From Coprococcus_A sp051877705 (lineage in GTDB: Bacteria > Bacillota > Clostridia > Lachnospirales > Lachnospiraceae), in the NCBI GenBank assembly GCA_051877705.1, contig JBJEJD010000063.1:1-19349 (forward strand): a stretch of 19,349 nucleotides of DNA, in the 5' to 3' direction. Shown one piece after another: positions 14,171-19,349 of this stretch; within the stretch, counting starts at the first letter, position 1; each line of letters opens with the position of its first letter. The notes beneath the pieces are model-generated. The model made no database searches and was not told where the DNA came from. It saw only the letters and a list, made by a program, of their open reading frames with translations. Position numbers and translations under genes: made by a program.

Positions 14171-16111
14171 TTACTTATCAGCTGCAAATACCGGGATTTT
14201 GTTCTTCCCCGGCTGCAGCTGTGCCAGTGGCCCGGCTGTAGTTTCTGCATCACGCCTGTTGCCGGCCATATCTGTGTCGATCTGAAGGTCTGATCCGTCC
14301 GGATTCTCAAAGCGTTCTTCCGGAATTCGGGCCATGCCCAGCTTTTGGGTGTCAATGATTTCTCCGGTGCAATCGAAGAAAGTCTGCGGCAGCGTTATTT
14401 CCAGATAAACAATGCCGTTTTCTTCCGTAATTTTTGCTTCCGGATCGTCCGGAATAATCAGATGATGCTCTTCGCGGGCAAAGGCGCTGGCTCCGTTGAA
14501 ATAAACGTTGCCATTGATATAAGCGGGCTGGGGAATCATTTCGAATTGTTCCAGGTCACCGTTTCCCAGGGCCTGTACCGCTTCTGTGTATTCCTTCATG
14601 CTGACAGGGCAGCCATCATACAGGGCTGTACCGTAATGCCGGTCGCTTTCTGCACCGCCCACGAAAATATTCTGGTACCAGCGGTCATCTTTGCCGTAGA
14701 CGGGAACAGTACCCATGACCTCTGTACTGTGAGGAAAATGATACGGTGTTGCACGGTTTAATACCGGATACTGATTGGTAAAGCCGCAGCAGAGATTGTG
14801 AACGTACGCGCCGCCCTGGGCTGCATTAACAAAGCTGTAAGGAGATGTAAAGATATTGTTGTCCACCAGATAAGGGCCGTGGGTGACTTCGATCATGAAA
14901 TCTCTGTTGTTCTTATCGTAAATATTGCTGCTGATCCGGGCACCCTGAGCCTGCCAGTCCAGCCATGTTCCAAGGGAACAATGGTGAATATAATTGTGGT
15001 GGATCTGCACATCGATGGCGGCGTGGAGTTTGATTCCGGCAATCTCATGCCCGTAGAATTCATGTTTGACGGCAATGCGTGAAATCTCGTTTCCATAGAT
15101 TTCGCTGAATATACAGCCCATATGGCCGACGATGCCGTTCTGGCCGCAGTCATAGATCCGGTTATTACGGATGATATGGGAGCCGATACGTTCTTTGCTC
15201 CATCCGATGTTCCTGGCTTTGAATACAGCTTCCATCTGATACTGATATCCCGGTTTTCTGTGATATTTTGTATAATCATTGTTGCCCGTTGATGTCTCCT
15301 TGCCGAGAGTGATGCCGCTGCATTTGGCGTCGTGAATAATATTATTTTCTATGATCCAGCCCCTGCTCCAGTTGGGACCGAGGAGTCCCGGCTGTACAGC
15401 GGTAGGCGGTGCCCATGGTGCGGCAGCCTGACACATCTCAAAACCCCGGACGGTAATATAATTGATACCTGTTTTTTCAGGGTAGAAGCAGCTTTGGCGC
15501 ACATTGATTTCTACCAGTTCTTTATTAGGGTCGGCTCCCTGAAAATTGGCATAGAGAATGACAGCATCCTCTTCCGGCAGGGCACACCACTGATACAGAG
15601 TGTTTTCCGGTTCCCATATCTGCTCCGGCCGGTTATCCCATGTTTCGTGAGGGCTTTCCATACGAATAACCGGGTGCATGACCTGTTCCGGCGATTCTGC
15701 TTCATAAAGAGATCTTCCGTTTAGATAAATTTCACCTGCGTGAACATTATAAGTTTTGGGGTCTATGAACCAGTCGCCGCCAAGAGGAGTCTTGTAGGGA
15801 TTGTCTTTTTCAAATAGTGTGTCCGGTACCCGGACCTTCCAGACGGTACCTTCAATGTTTTCCCATCCGGTTATTTGCTCAGAACCTTTTATGACAACAT
15901 GCTCTCCCGGTGCTGCCTCATAGATGATCCGGCATCCATCGTGCAGACCGCCGTTTTCCGGTCTGACCCACTCTCTGTATTCACCCTCATGTACGATAAT
16001 TCTGTCTCCGGCGGCAGCAATAGAGGCTGCCCGCTGTATGGTAAGAAACGGATGAGCTTCTGAGCCGTCATTATGATTATGGCCTTGTTTGGAAACGTGA
16101 TAAATGTGCAT
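14171..16111 (-). CDS. Glycoside hydrolase family 120 beta-xylosidase (XylC-like)
   Basis: This is a 646-residue right-handed parallel beta-helix protein without signal peptide, hence cytoplasmic. It aligns by memory along its whole length with XylC of Thermoanaerobacterium saccharolyticum, the founding GH120 beta-xylosidase: shared stretches include FLTIQRAASIA near the start, RSCFYPEKTGINYITV, NWSRGWIIENNIIHDAKCS and FYGHEIAGIKLHAAIDVQIH. The catalytic pair is kept: nucleophile D385 in TWLDWQAQG and acid/base E408 in MIEVTHG, 23 apart as D382/E405 in XylC. It releases xylose from the non-reducing end of xylo-oligosaccharides with retention. The start has AAAGGAGG 9 nt upstream. It follows the metallophosphoesterase gene by 35 nt, so the two are probably one transcript ending at 14105-14152. 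Confidence 0.93.
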   Translation of the reverse strand: MHIYHVSKQGHNHNDGSEAHPFLTIQRAASIAAAGDRIIVHEGEYREWVRPENGGLHDGCRIIYEAAPGEHVVIKGSEQITGWENIEGTVWKVRVPDTLFEKDNPYKTPLGGDWFIDPKTYNVHAGEIYLNGRSLYEAESPEQVMHPVIRMESPHETWDNRPEQIWEPENTLYQWCALPEEDAVILYANFQGADPNKELVEINVRQSCFYPEKTGINYITVRGFEMCQAAAPWAPPTAVQPGLLGPNWSRGWIIENNIIHDAKCSGITLGKETSTGNNDYTKYHRKPGYQYQMEAVFKARNIGWSKERIGSHIIRNNRIYDCGQNGIVGHMGCIFSEIYGNEISRIAVKHEFYGHEIAGIKLHAAIDVQIHHNYIHHCSLGTWLDWQAQGARISSNIYDKNNRDFMIEVTHGPYLVDNNIFTSPYSFVNAAQGGAYVHNLCCGFTNQYPVLNRATPYHFPHSTEVMGTVPVYGKDDRWYQNIFVGGAESDRHYGTALYDGCPVSMKEYTEAVQALGNGDLEQFEMIPQPAYINGNVYFNGASAFAREEHHLIIPDDPEAKITEENGIVYLEITLPQTFFDCTGEIIDTQKLGMARIPEERFENPDGSDLQIDTDMAGNRRDAETTAGPLAQLQPGKNKIPVFAADK

Positions 16112-16146
16112 ATTCAGTATCCTCCTTTGAAATGGTAACTTTGAGA

Positions 16147-17376
16147 TTAATTTAATATGCTCTCCAGATAGCTGTACCAGAAGGTTTCCTTACCGTTTTC
16201 TTTCCATAACGCCCAGCCTTCCATTCGCTTCAGCAATTCTGTATCCGGCAGCGTTCCGGAAAAATAATCCCTGTTCACAGCCACGGCAAAGTTCAACATT
16301 TTCTCTTTTACTTCCGCATCCAGAGAAAGTCCGGACAAAGAAGCACGTACCTTACGCTCCGTAAGCGTGTCAAAAAATTCTCTGGATTCATCCTGCAGGA
16401 TGTTAAGCCTCTCCTGATGACAGCTTACCTCGCCCTCGTTATTTATTTCTGCAACAGCATAACCGAGGGGCGTAACTGTCAGACTGCCCACCGCAGTATC
16501 CGTCAGTCCGTTTATTGTTTTATCATGCCATATATGCGAATGTCCACTAAAATGCGCGTTTACGTCATATTTCTCCAGCAAGTCAAATACCTGTCCATTA
16601 TTGTACATAACAAATCCCATGCTTAGAAGATCATTCTGCGGCAGCAGATTCTGATGGGATACGGAAATAATCTTCATCCCCTGCTCTTTGGCCCATTGAA
16701 GCTGTTTCTCCATCCAGCTTAAGCTTCCCTGGCTGATTTCTCCCGGTGCGTTTACCGTGTTGGCATCCAGAAGAAGGATTCCCAGGTCTTTCGACAGTTG
16801 ATACAGGTAACTAAAAGAGTCTTTATCCCTGCTCACAGCAGCATCATACCCGAAGCTGCCGCAGATTTCTTTAAAATCCTTTTCCGTTATCGGAGTTGTT
16901 GATTCTGCTGTATCTTCAATGTACCGATAAGCATAAGAAGATTCAATATCATGATTCCCGGGGATGACAAGCACCGGGATGCCTGCTTTCTGAAGCTTAT
17001 CCAGTTTGCCTGCCAGAGCCTCCAGACTTTTCCTTTCACCATTGAAGGTCAAATCGCCGGATAAGATCAGGGCATCTGGTTTCTTTTCCAATGCTGCCTC
17101 CAGGAAGGCATTTACAATCTCTTCCGACTGTTCCACCATTTTGCCGTCTCCATTTTCTGCCATCCTGGTAAAGAGTGCCCCGCCATCCGTTAGTTCCGGC
17201 GACAGGAAATGAAGATCTGAAGCAATCCACAGCACGAAAGGCTCTTCCTTTCTATTATCAGACGCATATTCGGCTTTATTCCAACTGTTATAAAAGCAGA
17301 AAAATAACAGAACTAACAGAAAAATACCTATAAGCCCTGTCACTTTCATCTTTCCTGATATGTTTCTTGACCTCAT
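16147..17376 (-). CDS. Membrane-anchored calcineurin-like metallophosphoesterase
   Basis: This is a 409-residue protein. A basic N-terminus and one hydrophobic helix (about 12-30) act as signal anchor, so the catalytic domain is outside the membrane. All metal-binding blocks of the family are present: D54-x-H56 in IASDLHFLS, GDLTFNGE (D108), GNHD (N141, H142), then the histidine of SVSHQN and the late GHSH pair. The two-metal centre should hydrolyse a phosphoester; the substrate is unknown. The C-terminal ~90 residues are helical and specific to this subgroup. The start ATG has GAGGAG upstream at about 9 nt; a second ATG nine codons later keeps the helix. It is transcribed from the promoter at 17404-17432 with the GH120 gene behind it; the reason for this pairing is not clear. 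Confidence 0.87.
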   Translation of the reverse strand: MRSRNISGKMKVTGLIGIFLLVLLFFCFYNSWNKAEYASDNRKEEPFVLWIASDLHFLSPELTDGGALFTRMAENGDGKMVEQSEEIVNAFLEAALEKKPDALILSGDLTFNGERKSLEALAGKLDKLQKAGIPVLVIPGNHDIESSYAYRYIEDTAESTTPITEKDFKEICGSFGYDAAVSRDKDSFSYLYQLSKDLGILLLDANTVNAPGEISQGSLSWMEKQLQWAKEQGMKIISVSHQNLLPQNDLLSMGFVMYNNGQVFDLLEKYDVNAHFSGHSHIWHDKTINGLTDTAVGSLTVTPLGYAVAEINNEGEVSCHQERLNILQDESREFFDTLTERKVRASLSGLSLDAEVKEKMLNFAVAVNRDYFSGTLPDTELLKRMEGWALWKENGKETFWYSYLESILN

Positions 17377-17403
17377 TTTTTGCAGCTCCTCATTTTTAAC
17401 TAT

Positions 17404-17432
17404 ATTCTAAATCAGATTTACTATAGCGTCAA
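17404..17432 (-). promoter_or_regulatory. Promoter of the metallophosphoesterase-GH120 operon
   Basis: On the minus strand, TTGACG (17427-17432) and TAGAAT (17404-17409) are spaced by 17 nt, about 28 nt before the start codon. It is divergent from the promoter at 17499-17507. Confidence 0.6.
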
Positions 17433-17498
17433 TCGCTCGCCGTATGCAAAGTAACGAACTATTAAACACGCAAGGGGATGGCCTTTTATTCTCTTTAT

Positions 17499-17507
17499 TG
17501 GTATAAT
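17499..17507 (+). promoter_or_regulatory. Extended -10 promoter of the zinc-ribbon operon
   Basis: TGGTATAAT is an extended -10 element (TGn plus TATAAT) about 78 nt before the start of the zinc-ribbon gene. There is no good -35 hexamer at the right distance, which is usual for this promoter type. Confidence 0.5.
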
Positions 17508-17584
17508 AGAAGCACGGAGCCAATGAGGATTGAGATTCTTCTGATGATGGATATATAAGAATGGGGTAGAAAGAGGGGAAATTG

Positions 17585-18459
17585 ATGGTCATTAATTTTA
17601 GCTGTCCGAATTGCGGGGCGGATATGGCATATGATATTAAGCTTGGCAAGCTGCACTGCAGCCATTGTGATTACAGCGAAGCAATCAAAGCGGATGATGA
17701 AGCCTATAAGACAATGGAGCAGGAGCCGGCAGATAAGCCGAGATACTGTGTGAACTGCGGAGGTGTGCTGGCGGCAGGGGCGAAGACCTGTGCCACCCAT
17801 TGTGAATACTGCGGGGCACCGCTGGTGATGGCGGACCGGCTGTCGGGAGACTGGCGTCCGGCCTATGTGCTGCCTTTTGAACTGGACAGGGAGAAGGCGG
17901 AGGAGGCCTTCAGGAAATGGTGCCATAACGGACGTTTTTCGCCGAAGGGATTTATGTCTGCGAAAAATATTCAGAGNNNNNNNNNNNNNNNNNNNNNNNN
18001 NNNNNNNNNNNNNNNNNNNNNNNNNNNNNNNNNNNNNNNNNNNNNNNNNNNNNNNNNNNNNNNNNNNNNNNNNNNNTGAAGGAATTTCAGATGCCTTATT
18101 TTGCAGGATTCGAGGCGGATCAGGCTGACTATGATGCCGATGAACTTTTGCCGCTGGTGAAGCAGCAGGTGGAGGGCTATGCATCGGATTATGCACGGAC
18201 GACCATATCCGGCTATACCAGTGTCAGAATCAATCAGCAGCATATTTCCTATGATAAGGTACATAGTGATTATGTCTATCTTCCGATATGGTTCATTTCC
18301 TACAGATACAGGGATTCAGATTATATTTTTGCCATGAATGGGCAGACGGGCAAGGTCATTGGAGAACCGCCGGTGAGCCGGGGGAAGGTTGCCGGATGGT
18401 TTGCGGGAATATCGGCGGCGGTATTTGCAATATTGATGATAACAGGAGGTTTGTTCTGA
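17585..18459 (+). CDS. Double zinc-ribbon membrane protein, interrupted by an assembly gap
   Basis: The gene is split by 100 N at 17977-18076. The left part (from ATG 17585, with AGAGGGGA upstream; a TTG one codon earlier is also possible) holds two zinc ribbons: C7-x2-C10 with C25-x2-C28, and C55-x2-C58 with C73-x2-C76. It then runs through DWRPAYVLPFELDREKAEE to SAKNIQ at the gap. The right part resumes at LKEFQMPYFAGFEAD, is in another frame relative to the placeholder, and ends with a transmembrane helix (VAGWFAGISAAVFAILMITGG). Both parts fit one TFIIB-type zinc-ribbon protein of clostridia; the frame change comes from the gap size. The stop seen directly after the gap on the left frame is therefore an artefact. 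The role is unknown. It overlaps the TPM gene by 1 nt (TGATG). Confidence 0.78.
17977..18076. other. Assembly gap (100 N)
   Basis: There are exactly 100 N. For the flanking halves to join in frame, the missing length must be 2 modulo 3, so it cannot be 100. The size is unknown. Confidence 0.97.
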
Positions 18460-19280
18460 TGAGCAGAAACAGATGGCTGCAAAAAGCAGCGCTTATAATA
18501 ATCATGATACTGGCACTCCTGATTCCGGCGGGGCGGGCTGCTGCGGCACAGCAGACGGCGGGTAATGCAGGCGGCATCTTTGACGGAGCAGATCTTCTGA
18601 CGGACAGTGAAGAACAGGCTTTGAATAAGAAACTGTCGAAATATGCTGAGAAATATGAAGCAGATATTGCTATTGTAACCACTTCCTATGCGGGCGGACA
18701 GACGGCTCAGGCCTATGCGGATGCTTATGCAGAAAAACTTGGGCAGTCCATGACGGTGGATGATTATCCGGGCATATTGTTTCTGATCGATATGGATAAC
18801 AGGGAGATCTATATTGCGACTCAGGGCAAGGCTATCGGCTGGTATGATGAGAAGCGGATCGATAAAATTCTTGATAATTGTTATGACCACATTATTGACG
18901 GCGAATATAAGGCGACCTGCGATGCCTTCCTGAAGGGCGTCCGTGACTATATGGGAAGAGAAGCCGGAAGAAGTGCCAGAATGGATATCTTCGGAGTACT
19001 GATTCGGCTTGTGATCGCATTGGCTGTGGGTGCGGCTGCCACCTTTGCCATGGTACATAGGAGAGGCGGAAGTGTGACCACCAGTGCCGCCACTTATTTT
19101 AATGCGGCCCAGTCTCATCTGGATGGGAGAGAGGACCGCTTCATCAACAGGACTGTCACGAGACGGCATATACCAAAGCCTCAGAATAACGGGGGCGGCC
19201 ACGGCGGCGGCTCTTCCGGCGGCAGTTTCCATATGAGCAGCGGCGGGGGCGCTCACGGAGGCGGCGGAAGAAAGTTTTAG
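18459..19280 (+). CDS. TPM-domain membrane protein with Gly-rich tail
   Basis: This is a 273-residue protein. A signal peptide (about 1-30, ending AGRAAAA) is followed by a TPM domain (about 39-165): FDGADLLTDSEEQALNKKL at its start, then IAIVTTSYAGG and PGILFLIDMDNREIYIAT, the usual core strands. A transmembrane helix (about 178-198) and a basic region come next, and the end is a Gly/Ser/His run (GGGHGGGSSGGS and on). TPM domains occur in thylakoid TLP18.3 and in bacterial YgcG-like envelope proteins; some have acid phosphatase activity. I chose ATG 18459 because AGGAGG lies 9 nt upstream and a signal peptide follows; the open frame reaches back to 18288 without such support. It is coupled to the zinc-ribbon gene by a TGATG overlap. 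Confidence 0.85.
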   Translation: MSRNRWLQKAALIIIMILALLIPAGRAAAAQQTAGNAGGIFDGADLLTDSEEQALNKKLSKYAEKYEADIAIVTTSYAGGQTAQAYADAYAEKLGQSMTVDDYPGILFLIDMDNREIYIATQGKAIGWYDEKRIDKILDNCYDHIIDGEYKATCDAFLKGVRDYMGREAGRSARMDIFGVLIRLVIALAVGAAATFAMVHRRGGSVTTSAATYFNAAQSHLDGREDRFINRTVTRRHIPKPQNNGGGHGGGSSGGSFHMSSGGGAHGGGGRKF

Positions 19281-19303
19281 CCCGGTAAAATTAAATATGC
19301 ATG

Positions 19304-19329
19304 CGTCTGCGGACTTCTTCCCGCAGACG
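19304..19329. other. Hairpin after the TPM gene
   Basis: CGTCTGCGG (19304-19312) pairs with CCGCAGACG (19321-19329) around an 8-nt loop. No T-tract follows; instead AGGAGG (19337-19342) appears, so this is more likely an intergenic mRNA hairpin than a full terminator. Confidence 0.5.
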
Positions 19330-19336
19330 TGAGCGC

Positions 19337-19342
19337 AGGAGG
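19337..19342 (+). promoter_or_regulatory. Ribosome binding site of a gene beyond the window
   Basis: A perfect AGGAGG lies 7 nt from the window end and no start codon at proper distance is inside (GTG at 19346 would be only 3 nt away). The next gene of the zinc-ribbon/TPM operon probably starts at or just past the edge. Confidence 0.45.
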
Positions 19343-19349
19343 ATCGTGA

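Noticed and set aside
17582..18079. Zinc-ribbon gene ending just after the gap
   Set aside because: The stop depends on the arbitrary 100-N length; the downstream half in another frame belongs to the same protein.
18321..19256. Open minus-strand frame of 311 codons opposite the TPM gene
   Set aside because: It mirrors the plus-strand gene, has no family features or ribosome binding site, and its product is Arg/Ile/Ser-rich as in antisense shadows. The TPM frame has a signal peptide, domain and Shine-Dalgarno site.

Overview
The window looks like a chromosomal segment of a gut-type Firmicute, most likely a Lachnospiraceae-like clostridium. The grounds are strong AGGAGG ribosome binding sites, moderate GC, consensus TTGACA/TATAAT-type promoters, xylan-type glycosidases (GH43 and GH120), and protein families usual in that group (MMPL with heptad-repeat partner, GldG/DUF4340 proteins, Rpn nuclease, zinc-ribbon/TPM pair). 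The assignment is from content only. Two runs of exactly 100 N (12619-12718, 17977-18076) are assembly gaps and each lies inside a gene.

Region 1 (1-5600): a minus-strand three-gene unit, translationally coupled by ATGA overlaps. It encodes a small unknown protein, an MMPL/RND-type exporter and a secreted protein rich in x-x-x-Leu-x-x-Gly heptads. A divergent TetR-type regulator lies beside it and probably controls it. Three copies of one long GC-rich palindrome sit here: one beyond the exporter operon, one in the TetR leader, and one that forms the 3' end of the TetR reading frame.

Region 2 (5600-10850): a plus-strand three-gene ABC operon made of an ATPase, a fused GldF-like permease/GldG-like protein, and a membrane-anchored DUF4340 protein, closed by a hairpin terminator. 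Directly after the terminator lies about 50 nt that match the 5' end of a group IIC intron, with no intron body: a probable remnant.

Region 3 (10850-17580): an intracellular GH43 enzyme with its own promoter, a convergent Rpn/PD-(D/E)XK protein with a 21-bp-repeat coiled-coil tail broken by a gap, a short promoter-to-terminator unit that may be a structured RNA or a 25-residue peptide, and a minus-strand pair of a membrane-anchored metallophosphoesterase and a GH120 beta-xylosidase. GH43 and GH120 together point to use of imported xylo-oligosaccharides.

Region 4 (17580-19349): a double zinc-ribbon protein with C-terminal membrane helix, broken by the second gap, then an overlapping TPM-domain protein. 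A further ribosome binding site at the window edge suggests that the operon goes on.

The best leads are the palindrome family and its capture by a coding sequence, the GldFG fusion/DUF4340 operon, the intron remnant, and the small RNA-like unit at 13881-14152.
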